From Pseudomonadota bacterium (GTDB lineage: Bacteria; Pseudomonadota; Alphaproteobacteria; Rhizobiales; Tepidamorphaceae), in NCBI GenBank assembly GCA_023458595.1, contig JAEWYT010000033.1, positions 1-39,195 on the forward strand: a stretch of DNA of 39,195 nucleotides, written 5' to 3'. Under the pieces are notes generated by a model. That model did no database searches, was not told the origin of the DNA, and was given only the letters and a program-made list of their open reading frames with translations. Each line of letters begins with the position of its first letter. The stretch's first letter is position 1. Positions 1 to 8,033 of the stretch are shown here, piece after piece. The position numbers and the translations under genes are program-made.

Positions 1-331
1 CTTCGCCCGTTTCCGGCAGATAGGCGAAGGCCGGATGCTTCTGGGCATCGGAAAGGTTCAGCGGTCGGGCAGAAGCCGCGATGGTGCCGACAAGGCCTTG
101 TCCAAGCCGCAACTGCGCCTGGTGCACCGACCCGGGGTTGAGACCCTCGGTCGCGTAAAGTTCCAGCACCGAGTCGGCCCGCAGCACGTAGAGCGAGCAC
201 ACTTCGGCGACCATGTTCTGGGCGATGTGATGGACGATGCGGTCAAGCCGATCCTGCGGCTCCAGCGCTTCCGCCATGAGCTCGCGTAGCCGTCTCAGCA
301 AAAGACGCGGGCCTGCGGCCGTGTCGCGCAT
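1..331 (-). CDS. ptsP: PtsP, enzyme I of the nitrogen-type PTS (N-terminal part; cut by the window edge)
   Basis: Only the first 110 codons are present; the gene runs off the left edge. The product reads MRDTAAGPRLLLRRLRELMA at its start and continues into a GAF sensor domain (EVCSLYVLRADSVLELYATE, then GLNPGSVHQAQLRLGQGLVG). That arrangement is typical of enzyme I(Ntr), which takes phosphate from PEP and passes it to the histidine protein NPr in a regulatory, not sugar-carrying, PTS. The ATG at 329-331 is preceded by AAAGGAG at good spacing. It lies 94 bases after lysC on the same strand, so the two are probably co-transcribed. From memory, interaction of enzyme I(Ntr) with aspartokinase has been reported in Bradyrhizobium, which fits this pairing. 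The catalytic PEP-utiliser part lies outside the window, so its integrity cannot be judged. Confidence 0.9.
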   Translation of the reverse strand, partial: MRDTAAGPRLLLRRLRELMAEALEPQDRLDRIVHHIAQNMVAEVCSLYVLRADSVLELYATEGLNPGSVHQAQLRLGQGLVGTIAASARPLNLSDAQKHPAFAYLPETGE

Positions 332-425
332 CGGGCTCCTTTCTCCGCTACCGTCAAGCAGCGGCAGGGCCGGCGCGGCCTGCTCGGGAAGTCGCTCTCT
401 CCGGCCGCTCCGGGTGTATCGTCGT

Positions 426-1679
426 CTACTGCTTATCCAGACCGTAGACGGAATGCAAAGTCCTGACAGCCAATTCCGTATACGGACCGTCGATCAAAAT
501 CGAAATCTTGATCTCGGATGTCGTGATCGCACGGATGTTTATGCCCTTTTCCGACAGCGCCCGGAAGGCGGTGGCGGCGACACCTGCATGGCTGCGCATG
601 CCGATGCCGATGACCGACACCTTCGACATGCCGTCGTCGTGCTGGACGGCATCGAAGCCAACGGTCTCTTTGACCTTGCCCAGAACGGCCAGCGCCTTGT
701 TGACGTCTCCTGACGGGACTGTGAACGTCATGTCCGTCGTGCTGCCGTCCTCGGAAATGTTCTGGACAATCATGTCGACGTTGATGCCGGCTTCCGCGAG
801 CGGGCCAAAGATTCCGGCTGCGACGCCGGGGCGATCGGCTACACGGCGCAACGAAATCTGCGCTTCGTCCTTCGCATAGGCGATGCCGGTGACAACTTGC
901 TGTTCCACGATTTCATCCTCGTCGCAAATGAGCGTTCCGGGCGGGTTGTCGAAATCGCCCATGCCTGGAGCATCCGGGTCGGTGAAGGAGGAGCGGACGA
1001 AAGTGCGCACCTTGTGCACCATTGCCAGCTCGACCGAGCGAACCTGCAACACCTTCGCTCCGAGCGATGCCATCTCAAGCATCTCCTCGAAGGTGATCTT
1101 GGAAAGGCGGCGGGCCTTCGGTTCCATGCGCGGATCGGTTGTGTAGACACCGTCGACATCGGTGTAGATGTCGCAGCGGTCCGCCTTCACTGCCGCGGCG
1201 ATCGCGACCGCGCTGGTGTCCGAGCCGCCACGGCCCAACGTCGCAATGCGGTTGTCCGGCGCGATGCCCTGGAAGCCGGCGACGACCGCGACCTGGCCCT
1301 GGGCGAAGCGCTCGATCAGGATATCCGCCGGGATGTCCTTGATGCGGGCCGCCCCGTGCGAGGAATCGGTGCGGATCGGGATCTGCCAGCCGAGCCAGGA
1401 GCGGGCCGGCACGCCCATCTCCTGCAGGACGATGGAGAGCAGGCCGGCGGTGATCTGCTCGCCGGCGGCGACCACCGTGTCGTACTCGCGCGCGTCGTGC
1501 AGGGGGGCTGCCTCGCGCGTCCAGGCGACGAGCTGGTTGGTGAATCCCGCCATCGCCGAGACCACGACGGCGACCTCGTGGCCGGCGTCGGCCTCCCGCT
1601 TGACGTGACGCGCCACGTTGCGGATGCGGCCGATATCGGCGACGGACGTTCCGCCGAACTTCATTACGATACGGGCCAT
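426..1679 (-). CDS. lysC: Aspartate kinase, feedback-regulated (LysC)
   Basis: This cytoplasmic enzyme phosphorylates aspartate, the first step towards lysine, threonine, methionine and diaminopimelate. The 417-residue product opens with MARIVMKFGGTSVADIGRIR, the kinase signature. It has the kinase fold to about residue 250 and two C-terminal ACT domains (around IAYAKDEAQISLRRVADRPG and VSVIGIGMRSHAGVAATAF), which normally bind the inhibiting amino acids. The reading frame stays open far upstream of this ATG, but that part is R/A/G-rich and lies antisense to the next gene, so the ATG at 1679 is chosen because the conserved KFGGTS begins right after it. AGGA lies 3 bases before the ATG. It sits upstream of ptsP on the same strand and is transcribed away from the sugar-dehydrogenase gene. 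Confidence 0.97.
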   Translation of the reverse strand: MARIVMKFGGTSVADIGRIRNVARHVKREADAGHEVAVVVSAMAGFTNQLVAWTREAAPLHDAREYDTVVAAGEQITAGLLSIVLQEMGVPARSWLGWQIPIRTDSSHGAARIKDIPADILIERFAQGQVAVVAGFQGIAPDNRIATLGRGGSDTSAVAIAAAVKADRCDIYTDVDGVYTTDPRMEPKARRLSKITFEEMLEMASLGAKVLQVRSVELAMVHKVRTFVRSSFTDPDAPGMGDFDNPPGTLICDEDEIVEQQVVTGIAYAKDEAQISLRRVADRPGVAAGIFGPLAEAGINVDMIVQNISEDGSTTDMTFTVPSGDVNKALAVLGKVKETVGFDAVQHDDGMSKVSVIGIGMRSHAGVAATAFRALSEKGINIRAITTSEIKISILIDGPYTELAVRTLHSVYGLDKQ

Positions 1680-1682
1680 TGT

Positions 1683-1706
1683 CCTGGAGATCCGCCTGGA
1701 GATCCG
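1683..1706. repeat. 12-base perfect tandem repeat abutting the lysC start
   Basis: CCTGGAGATCCG on the plus strand occurs twice with no spacer, at 1683-1694 and 1695-1706. On the lysC mRNA strand each copy reads CGGATCTCCAGG, and the copy next to the gene ends in the AGG of the presumed ribosome binding site, 3 bases before the ATG. The duplication thus gives two copies of the ribosome-binding region. It may be a neutral slippage product or may affect translation initiation. Confidence 0.8.
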
Positions 1707-1901
1707 GCTGTCGGTCTTGGTTCGGAAGGGGCGCCTCGCGCGCTGCGGGCCGCATCCCGCGCGCGCTAAATACCCGTTCGCCCGTTCTCGCGCAACTGGC
1801 CGGGCCGCCGGCCGATTCGGCATTGGCGCACCGACCTGCGGTGGCAGAGCCGCGCGAGCGCACCATATCGCCGCAAGGGGGTCTTGCACGCGGAGGCGAC
1901 G

Positions 1902-3137
1902 ATGCGTCCGATATTCGTTGTCGCGGTCCTGGCGGGAGGCGCCTCGCTTGCCGCCGCCCAGGGCACGGACGGGCTCGAGCCGCTGGCGGGAACCGGCCGG
2001 GCGGAGTTCACTGCCGTCGCCCAGACCGGCGGCCAGGCGCGCGCCCTCGGGCGGGCGCTGGAGCGGATCAGGCTGCCCGACGGCTTCCGCATCGCGCTCT
2101 ACGCGGTCGCGCCCGGCGCGCGCGGCATTGCCGTGAGCCCCGACGGCACGGTCGTCTTCGTCGGCACGCGGGGCGACACCGTCTGGTCGATCGCCGACCG
2201 CGACGGCGACGGCGTCGCCGACGACGTCAGGGATTTCGCGCCCGCCATCGACAAGACGATGCCGAACGGTCCCTGCTTCGGTCCCGACGGGTCCCTCTAC
2301 GTCCCCGAGCTGAACCGCATCGTCGTCTATCCCGACGCCGCTGCGGCCCGCGACGCGCCCGCCCCGCCCGCGTTCGCCGTGGTCCGGCAGGGCGCGCTGA
2401 TCCCGCCGGAGGAAGAGGCGAGCGTCCACGGCGCCCGCGTCTGCCGCGTCGGGCCGGACGGCGGGCTCTACATAAGCCTCGGCCAGCCCTACAACGTGCC
2501 GCCGAAGTCGAAGCTTGCGCTCTACGACGCGTGGGGCATCGGCGGCATCGTGCGAATGGACGCGGACGGCACCGGCCGCCGGGTCTACGCCTCCGGAATC
2601 CGCAATTCCGTCGGCATGGACTTCAATCCGGCGAACGGCGAGCTCTGGTTCACCGACAACCAGGTCGACCGGATGGGCGACGACATCCCGCCCGGCGAGA
2701 TCAACCGCGTGACCGCCCCGGGGCAGAACTTCGGCTTTCCCTGGTACGGCGGCGGCACCGTGCGCACGCCGCAATACGAGGCCGAGGAGATCCCGGAAGG
2801 CGTCGTCGACCCCGCCGTCGAGATGACCGCCCATGCCGCCGATCTCGGCATGACCTTCTATGCGGGCGGCGCGTTCCCGCGGAAGTACCACGGCGGCATC
2901 TTCAACGCCCAGCACGGCTCCTGGAACCGCTCGACGCCGGTCGGCGCCCGCGTCATGTTCACCGCCGTGAACCCCGACGGCAGCGCCGGCGAGACGGAAG
3001 TCTTCGCGGAGGGATGGCTCACCCCGGACGGCGAGTATATCGGCCGTCCGGTCGACGTCGCCGTGCTGCCGGACGGCTCGCTGCTCGTCTCCGACGACCG
3101 CGCCGGCGCCGTCTACCGGATCTCGTACGGCGGGTAG
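1902..3137 (+). CDS. Secreted PQQ-type sugar (sorbosone) dehydrogenase-like beta-propeller protein
   Basis: The 411-residue product resembles the soluble glucose/L-sorbosone dehydrogenase family, periplasmic six-bladed propellers that oxidise sugars or aldehydes with PQQ. A signal peptide (MRPIFVVAVLAGGASLAAAQ) is followed by IRLPDGFRIALYA, repeated blade motifs (DGTVVFVGTRGDTVW; DGGLYISLGQPYN), NFGFPWYGGG and HGSWNRS at about residue 338, both typical of the family. The start at 1902 has GGAGG five bases upstream; an in-frame ATG at 1884 lacks one. The gene is read away from lysC. No PQQ synthesis gene is in the window, so cofactor and substrate are inferred. Many family members are of unknown substrate, so sorbosone itself is only a label. 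Confidence 0.85.
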   Translation: MRPIFVVAVLAGGASLAAAQGTDGLEPLAGTGRAEFTAVAQTGGQARALGRALERIRLPDGFRIALYAVAPGARGIAVSPDGTVVFVGTRGDTVWSIADRDGDGVADDVRDFAPAIDKTMPNGPCFGPDGSLYVPELNRIVVYPDAAAARDAPAPPAFAVVRQGALIPPEEEASVHGARVCRVGPDGGLYISLGQPYNVPPKSKLALYDAWGIGGIVRMDADGTGRRVYASGIRNSVGMDFNPANGELWFTDNQVDRMGDDIPPGEINRVTAPGQNFGFPWYGGGTVRTPQYEAEEIPEGVVDPAVEMTAHAADLGMTFYAGGAFPRKYHGGIFNAQHGSWNRSTPVGARVMFTAVNPDGSAGETEVFAEGWLTPDGEYIGRPVDVAVLPDGSLLVSDDRAGAVYRISYGG

Positions 3138-3169
3138 GCCGCCCGCGGGGCGCTCGCCCGATCGCGTCT

Positions 3170-3198
3170 CCTCGCCGGCGGCCTCCGCCGCGGCGAGG
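3170..3198 (+). terminator. GC-rich hairpin between the dehydrogenase and DUF2092 genes
   Basis: CCTCGCC+GGCGG pairs with CCGCC+GGCGAGG, leaving a 3-base loop and a 2-base bulge (GC at 3190-3191), 33 bases after the dehydrogenase stop. No T-tract follows, so it may be a weak terminator or an mRNA 3' stabiliser rather than a classical intrinsic terminator. Confidence 0.4.
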
Positions 3199-3286
3199 CA
3201 GCCGACATATCGCGAGACGGGCCGGACGGCGGGTGTTACATTAGCCGGTAAAATGAAGCCGCACGAGTTCGACGGAGGAGAAGATC

Positions 3287-4168
3287 ATGTCGCGGACGCC
3301 GGAACTGCCGCCCGTTGCCCTGCAACGCGCGGTCGTCATTCGAGGCCCGAGGGAACCCGGAGGGTCCGGCGAGAGATGCCCGCTCGGCCGAACGCTGTCG
3401 TCCGGGCGCGGCGCGCTCGCCGCGGCCGCCCTTGCCGCCGTGCTGCTGGCTGCTCCTCAGGCCCGGGCCGACGAATCGGAGGCCAGGCGCATCTTCCAGT
3501 CCATGTCCGACTACCTCGCCGCGCAGAAGACGTTCTCGTTCGACTTCGATGCGTCGCTCGACGTCGTCACCAAGGAAGGCCAGAAGATCACGCTCGCCAG
3601 TTCCGGTTCGGCGACGGTCGAGCGGCCCGACAAGATACGCGCCACGCGCACAGGCGGGTTCGCTGACGTCGAGATCGTCTTCGACGGCAAGACCGCGACC
3701 TTGATCGGCCGCAACGCCAATGCCTATGCGCAGCTCGATATTCCCGGCAGCCTCGACAATCTCGTCGACACGTTGCGCGACACCTACCACCGTCCGCTCC
3801 CCGCCGCCGACCTGCTCATGTCCGACGTGAGCGGCCAGCTCCTGCCGTTGGTCACGGACGTCAAGGATCTGGGAAGCGGCGTCATCGGCGGCGTCGAGTG
3901 CGACCATCTCGCTTTCCGCAGCGACGACGTCGACTGGCAGATCTGGATCGCCCAGGGCGACCGTCCCTACCCGTGCCGGTACACGATCACCAGCAAGCAG
4001 GTCGCCGGCTTTCCGGAATACACGATCGTCGTGAAAGACTGGAAGTCGGGAGCCGAGGTCGCCGGCGCCGGTTTCGCGCCGAGCATCCCGGCCGGCGCGA
4101 CCAGGCTCGAGGCCTCCGGCATTTCCGACGACCTGCCCTCGCACTTCACCCTCGGAGACGCGAAATGA
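3287..4168 (+). CDS. DUF2092 family exported protein
   Basis: The 293-residue product matches my recollection of the DUF2092 family, predicted periplasmic proteins with a LolA-like beta fold and no settled function. Residues 1-40 are an arginine-rich cytosolic leader, followed by a hydrophobic signal segment (GALAAAALAAVLLAAPQARA, about 42-61). The mature part carries the family run DYLAAQKTFSFDFDASLDVV, then SGSATVERPDKIRATRTGGF and a C-terminal CDHLAFRSDDVDWQIWIA. The ATG at 3287 has GGAGGAG a few bases upstream. That supports the long N-terminus, though a start nearer the signal peptide is possible. Its stop overlaps the next gene by four bases (ATGA), so the two are translationally coupled and probably act together in the envelope. 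Confidence 0.85.
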   Translation: MSRTPELPPVALQRAVVIRGPREPGGSGERCPLGRTLSSGRGALAAAALAAVLLAAPQARADESEARRIFQSMSDYLAAQKTFSFDFDASLDVVTKEGQKITLASSGSATVERPDKIRATRTGGFADVEIVFDGKTATLIGRNANAYAQLDIPGSLDNLVDTLRDTYHRPLPAADLLMSDVSGQLLPLVTDVKDLGSGVIGGVECDHLAFRSDDVDWQIWIAQGDRPYPCRYTITSKQVAGFPEYTIVVKDWKSGAEVAGAGFAPSIPAGATRLEASGISDDLPSHFTLGDAK

Positions 4169-4380
4169 ACAGCTTCCTGAAGCGGCTGGGCATCGGCATC
4201 GCGGCCGTGGCCGCCGTCTGGGCGATGCTCGGCCTGGGCGAACGTCTGTCCGTTCCCGGAGCCCGCAGTCCCGTAACCGAGGCACAGGCGGTCGTCGGCC
4301 GCCCGCTCACCCCGGTCAGCGTTGCAGGCGTCGCCCGCCGTACCGCGCGGCGCTGCGCCGTGGGCGTCTACAACTGCTGA
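4165..4380 (+). CDS. Small single-pass membrane or secreted protein (71 aa), coupled to DUF2092
   Basis: The ATG at 4165 overlaps the DUF2092 stop as ATGA. The product has one hydrophobic segment (LGIGIAAVAAVWAMLGLG, residues 8-25), then a short exported stretch containing VGRPLTPVSVAGVARRTARR and ending CAVGVYNC, with Cys64 and Cys71 as a possible disulfide or metal pair. The hydrophobic segment could be an uncleaved anchor or a signal peptide. I recall similar small proteins with the 'TPVSVAGVARRT' core beside DUF2092 genes in other Hyphomicrobiales, but cannot confirm it. Function is unknown. GC usage matches the neighbours and the coupling argues for real translation. Confidence 0.75.
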   Translation: MNSFLKRLGIGIAAVAAVWAMLGLGERLSVPGARSPVTEAQAVVGRPLTPVSVAGVARRTARRCAVGVYNC

Positions 4381-4420
4381 GCGCCCTTCCGGCCCGCCGG
4401 ATCGCGTGCCGCTGCTGCTG

Positions 4421-5341
4421 CTAGTATTTCTGCGGCACGTACAGGTAGTCCGGCAGCACCTTCCGCTCGTAGTCGGGATTGAACACCCGCTCGGGCAGCG
4501 CCACGGCCTCGTGCGGCACCTCCTCGTACGGGACCTGGCCCAGGAGGTGGTCGATGCAGTTCAGCCGCGCCCGCTTCTTGTCGTTGGCCTCGACGATCCA
4601 CCACGGCGCCTCGGGGATGTTCGTCTTGTCGAGCATCTCCTCCTTGACCTTGGTGTAGCCCTCCCAGCGCACCCGCGACTGCAGGTCCATCGGCGACAGC
4701 TTCCACTGCTTCAGCGGGTCGTGGATGCGCATCATGAACCGGAGCTGCTGCTCCTGGTCGGTGATCGAGAACCAGTACTTGACGAGCCTGATGCCGGATC
4801 GCACGAGCATCCGCTCGAACGCCGGCACGTCGTGGAAGAACTCCTGGACCTGCTCGGGCGTGGCGAAGCCCATGACCCGCTCGACGCCGGCGCGGTTGTA
4901 CCAGGAGCGGTCGAACAGCACTATTTCGCCGCCGGCCGGCAGGTGCGGCACGTAGCGCTGGAAATACCACTGGGTCTTCTCGCGGTCGCTCGGGGCGGGC
5001 AGCGCGACGACGCGGCAGACGCGCGGGTTGAGCCGCTGGGTGATGCGCTTGATGACGCCGCCCTTGCCGGCCGCGTCGCGTCCCTCGAACAGAACGACGA
5101 GCTTGTAGCCGGTATAGGCGACCCAGTCCTGCAGCTTGACCAGTTCGGCCTGCAGCCGGAACAGCTCGTGGAAATAGATGCGCCGCTCGATCTCCGACTT
5201 GTGCCGAAGCGCCTTTATCTCGGCGAGCTCGCCCTGCAGCCGCTCGTCGTCGATCTCCATTTCGAGCTCTTCGTCGAAGCTGTCCTGGAGCTCGGCCTCG
5301 ACCCAGCTCTTCTCGTCCCGTTCGCGTCCGTTCGTGGTCAT
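4421..5341 (-). CDS. ppk2: Polyphosphate kinase 2 (class I-like)
   Basis: PPK2 enzymes move phosphate between inorganic polyphosphate and nucleoside diphosphates, usually favouring NDP to NTP regeneration. The 306-residue single-domain product has an acidic, coiled N-terminus (about 1-60) and Walker A at GRDAAGKG (87-94). The lid/Walker B region is FDRSWYNRAGVERVMGF (about 143-159), followed by the typical RSGIRLVKYWFSITDQEQ and DPLKQWKLSPMDLQSR. One PPK2 domain and this length fit class I. It converges on the DUF2092/small-protein pair with 40 bases between stops, and is divergent from ubiG. No ppk1 or ppx is in the window. The catalytic residues look intact. Confidence 0.95.
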   Translation of the reverse strand: MTTNGRERDEKSWVEAELQDSFDEELEMEIDDERLQGELAEIKALRHKSEIERRIYFHELFRLQAELVKLQDWVAYTGYKLVVLFEGRDAAGKGGVIKRITQRLNPRVCRVVALPAPSDREKTQWYFQRYVPHLPAGGEIVLFDRSWYNRAGVERVMGFATPEQVQEFFHDVPAFERMLVRSGIRLVKYWFSITDQEQQLRFMMRIHDPLKQWKLSPMDLQSRVRWEGYTKVKEEMLDKTNIPEAPWWIVEANDKKRARLNCIDHLLGQVPYEEVPHEAVALPERVFNPDYERKVLPDYLYVPQKY

Positions 5342-5562
5342 GCCTATTCGTCCGGTTCCGTGCCGCTGCTCCAGCCCCCGATGTTCAAGCTAGCCCGTCC
5401 GTTTGACAATCTCATATCGGACCCCCGTCCGGCGCAAGCCGATCCCCGCACGCGACCGGGACGGCCCCGCGGGCCGGCGGGCGGGGCGTCGCCCCCGGGA
5501 CCGGACGTCGCGCCCGACGGACCGGGCTTGACTCGGCGTCCCCGGCGCGGGAGGGCTATGGC

Positions 5563-6318
5563 ATGGCAAGACACAGGAAAGCCTCGGCCACCACGATCGA
5601 CGCCGACGAGGTCGCCCATTTCTCGGCGCTCGCCGCCGAATGGTGGAATCCCGCCGGCAAGTTCGGCGTCCTGCACCGGTTCAACCCGGTCCGGCTCGAC
5701 TACATCCGCGACCATGTCGCCGCCCGTTTCGGCCGCGACGCCGGCAGCACCGACAGTTTCGAGGGCCTGCGGATCCTCGACATCGGCTGCGGCGGCGGCC
5801 TTCTCTGCGAGCCGATGGCGCGTCTCGGCGCCGAGGTCGTCGGCGTCGACCCGTCCGAGGAGAACATCGGCACCGCCCGCGTCCACGCCGAAGGATCGGG
5901 GCTGGACATCGACTACCGCTGCACGACCGCCGAAGCGCTCGCCAAGGCCGGCGAGACGTTCGACGTCGTCCTCAACATGGAGGTGGTCGAGCACGTCGCC
6001 GACATCGACCTCTTCCTCGGCGCCTGCGCCGCGATGGTGAAGCCCGGCGGGCTCATGGTCGTCGCCACCATCAACCGCACGCTGAAGGCCTTCGCGCTGG
6101 CGATCGTCGGGGCCGAATACGTTCTCGGCTGGGTCCCGCGAGGCACGCATCAGTGGGACAAGTTCGTCACCCCGCGCGAACTCGAGGACGCGCTGCGCCA
6201 ACACGGCATGCGCATCGTCGACAGCGCCGGCGCGGTCTATTCCCCGCTCGCCGACGAATGGCAGCGCAGCGCCCGCGATCTCGACGTCAACTACATGCTG
6301 GTGGCGGAGAAGGCCTGA
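5563..6318 (+). CDS. ubiG: Ubiquinone biosynthesis O-methyltransferase UbiG
   Basis: UbiG carries out both O-methylations of ubiquinone synthesis using S-adenosylmethionine at the inner membrane face. The 251-residue product shows the family signature EVAHFSALAAEWWNPAGKF (about 16-34), SAM motif I LDIGCGGGL (72-80), VVGVDPSEENI, and VEHVADIDLFL. A membrane-associating insert, ALAIVGAEYVLGWVPRGTHQW, precedes the C-terminus. The ATG at 5563 has GGGAGGG close upstream; an ATG five bases earlier is out of frame. Its stop lies four bases from the stop of the facing DUF1178 gene. In many Hyphomicrobiales ubiG sits next to lysC; here 3.9 kb separates them. Confidence 0.96.
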   Translation: MARHRKASATTIDADEVAHFSALAAEWWNPAGKFGVLHRFNPVRLDYIRDHVAARFGRDAGSTDSFEGLRILDIGCGGGLLCEPMARLGAEVVGVDPSEENIGTARVHAEGSGLDIDYRCTTAEALAKAGETFDVVLNMEVVEHVADIDLFLGACAAMVKPGGLMVVATINRTLKAFALAIVGAEYVLGWVPRGTHQWDKFVTPRELEDALRQHGMRIVDSAGAVYSPLADEWQRSARDLDVNYMLVAEKA

Positions 6319-6322
6319 GGCC

Positions 6323-6766
6323 TCAGTTGCGCTCGTCCGGCAGGATCGGCAGCGGGTGCAGCTCGACGCCTTCCTCGATCAGCGACTTGGCGTCCTCGAG
6401 GCTCGCCTCGCCGTAGATCGAGCGCTTGTCGGCTTCCTCGTAGTGGATCTTGCGCGCCTCCTCGGGGAAGCGCTCGCCGACATACTCGGAATTCTCCACG
6501 ATGTGCTTCTTGAGCTGGCGCAGCGTGTCCAGCATCTCGGTCATCTTCGGATCGGCGGTCGCGACCGGCACGGCCCGCGCCTCCTCCGCGTCCTTCTTCC
6601 CGGTGCCCTTCACCGCCGGCGCCATCAGCCCCTTGGAAACCTTGGTCGAGCCGCATTCCGGGCAGGTCACGGCCCTGGCCTTCACCTGCTTGTCGAACGA
6701 GGCCGAATCCTTGAACCAGCCTTCGAACTCGTGGTCGTGCTCGCAGACGAGCGCGTAGCGGATCAT
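6323..6766 (-). CDS. DUF1178 family zinc-ribbon-like protein
   Basis: The 147-residue product starts MIRYALVCEHDHEFEGWF and has the DUF1178 pattern. Cys8 and His10 are followed by CPECGST (a CxxC pair), together a likely metal ribbon. A variable middle follows, and the conserved C-terminal half holds the family's VGERFPEEARKIHYEE and GEASLEDAKSLIEEGVE. The molecular role is not established. Its ATG overlaps the nitrilase stop (ATGA), so it is the coupled downstream partner of that gene. This pairing is common in Alphaproteobacteria, suggesting a shared but unknown pathway. The longer open frame upstream is a shadow of the nitrilase. Confidence 0.9.
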   Translation of the reverse strand: MIRYALVCEHDHEFEGWFKDSASFDKQVKARAVTCPECGSTKVSKGLMAPAVKGTGKKDAEEARAVPVATADPKMTEMLDTLRQLKKHIVENSEYVGERFPEEARKIHYEEADKRSIYGEASLEDAKSLIEEGVELHPLPILPDERN

Positions 6767-7629
6767 GAGGCGCGCCGCTCCTGGCCGACGACGGGCGGCT
6801 GGAAGCTGCGGTCGTGGGTGAGCGAGGGAACCCGCCCGCGCGCCTCGTCGACCCTGGCGAGGTCGATTTCCGCGACGATCACCTCGGGCTCCGTTCCGGC
6901 CTCCGCCAGCACCTCGCCCCATGGCGCCACGATCATGCTGTGGCCATAGGTCGCACGCCCGTTCTGGTGCATGCCGCCCTGGGCGGCGGAGATCACGAAG
7001 GCGCCGTTCTCGACGGCGCGGGCGCGCTGCAGGAGGGCCCAGTGCGCCTCGCCGGTGACCTTGGTGAACGCGGCGGGCGCGGACAGCACCGTCGCCCCGG
7101 CCCCGGCCAGCGCCCGGTAGAGGTAGGGGAAGCGGATGTCGTAGCAGATCGACAGGCCGAGCCGCGCCCACGGCAGGTCGCAGACGACGGCGGCCGAGCC
7201 CGGCCGATAGGTGCGCGATTCCCGGTAGGTCTCGCCGTTCGGCAGGTCGACGTCGAACATGTGGATCTTGTCGTAGCGCGCGGCGATCTCGCCGTCCGGC
7301 GCGATGACGAAGGCGCGGTTGGCGGCCTGCTCGTCGGAGAGGCGGATCGCCAGCGACCCGACGTGCAGCCAGATGCCGAGCTCGGCGGCGAGCGTCCTGA
7401 ACACCGGCAGCGCCTTGTCGCCCGCCTCGTCGGTGATCTGTTCGAACAGCTTCACCCGGTCGAGTTCCATGATGCCGGTCTGCTCCGGCGTCTGCACGTA
7501 GTCGGCGCCGAGCCGGGCCGCCTCCCGGATCATGGCGGCGGCGGCCTCGACGTTGTCGTCGATCGAGCGCGTTCCCTGCATCTGCACGCAGGCCGCGGCG
7601 AATTTCGAACCGGCCATTTCGCTCGTCAC
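6763..7629 (-). CDS. Carbon-nitrogen hydrolase, Nit1/Nit2-like amidase
   Basis: The 288-residue nitrilase-superfamily enzyme carries the catalytic triad Glu49 (QTPEQTG), Lys121 (KIHMFDVDLPNGE) and Cys162 (SICYDIRFP). This resembles the Nit subgroup that includes omega-amidases and the repair amidase for deaminated glutathione, so glutathione or glutamine metabolite repair is a fair inference. It neighbours glutaredoxin. Start choice: GTG at 7627-7629 has GGAGG seven bases upstream. An ATG at 7617 and an ATG at 7662 are in frame but lack well-placed ribosome binding sites; the first conserved residues (KFAAACVQMQGT) come soon after all three. It is the coupled upstream partner of the DUF1178 gene and lies 93 bases downstream of grxC. 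Confidence 0.92.
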   Translation of the reverse strand: MTSEMAGSKFAAACVQMQGTRSIDDNVEAAAAMIREAARLGADYVQTPEQTGIMELDRVKLFEQITDEAGDKALPVFRTLAAELGIWLHVGSLAIRLSDEQAANRAFVIAPDGEIAARYDKIHMFDVDLPNGETYRESRTYRPGSAAVVCDLPWARLGLSICYDIRFPYLYRALAGAGATVLSAPAAFTKVTGEAHWALLQRARAVENGAFVISAAQGGMHQNGRATYGHSMIVAPWGEVLAEAGTEPEVIVAEIDLARVDEARGRVPSLTHDRSFQPPVVGQERRAS

Positions 7630-7722
7630 CTCGTCACCTCCGGGTATCGGATCCGGCGTCATAATACCGGAACGAGCATGCTTCGGAACGCTGGACTTCC
7701 GGTAAACGCGATTTTCCCGGCC

Positions 7723-7977
7723 TCAGGCCGCCAGCAGGGAATCGAGCCTGCCCTCGCGGTCGAGGGCGTGGATGTCGTCGGAACCGCCGACCGAAACCCC
7801 GTCGATGAAGACCTGCGGCACCGTGTGGCGCCCGGATTTCTGCATCATCTCCACCCGAAGCTGCGGGTTGCGGCTGACGTCGATTTCCTCGAAATCGACG
7901 CTCTTCGAGCTCAAAAGCCGCTTCGCGGCGACGCAGTAGGGGCAGAAGGGGGTGGTATAGATGACGACTTTGGCCAT
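7723..7977 (-). CDS. grxC: Glutaredoxin 3 (dithiol, CPYC)
   Basis: This 84-residue cytoplasmic thiol oxidoreductase reduces disulfides with glutathione. The dithiol active site CPYC is at residues 12-15 (YTTPFCPYC), the cis-proline loop is HTVPQVFIDG, and the glutathione-binding GGSDDIHALD follows. Length and motifs are standard for GrxC. It is read in the same direction as comF (56 bases upstream) and the Nit-like amidase (downstream). This order recurs in Hyphomicrobiales genomes. Confidence 0.96.
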   Translation of the reverse strand: MAKVVIYTTPFCPYCVAAKRLLSSKSVDFEEIDVSRNPQLRVEMMQKSGRHTVPQVFIDGVSVGGSDDIHALDREGRLDSLLAA

Positions 7978-8033
7978 TCAAGCGATCCCGTTCGATACGC
8001 CGGACGCATTCCGGCGCCGGAATATATGGCGGC

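Noticed and set aside
1680..1901. Lysine riboswitch before lysC
   Set aside because: No matching helices were seen, and the class is not known to me from Alphaproteobacteria; only the short tandem repeat is present.
1680..2915. A 412-codon N-terminal extension of lysC
   Set aside because: It is antisense to the sugar-dehydrogenase gene and has no conserved sequence; kinase homology starts at the ATG at 1679.
5403..5408. Perfect TTGACA in the ppk2-ubiG gap
   Set aside because: No acceptable -10 at 16-18 bases, so not called as a promoter.
4322..6040. A 572-codon plus-strand frame across ppk2 and into ubiG
   Set aside because: Antisense to ppk2 and out of frame with ubiG; Leu/Val/His/Arg-rich shadow.
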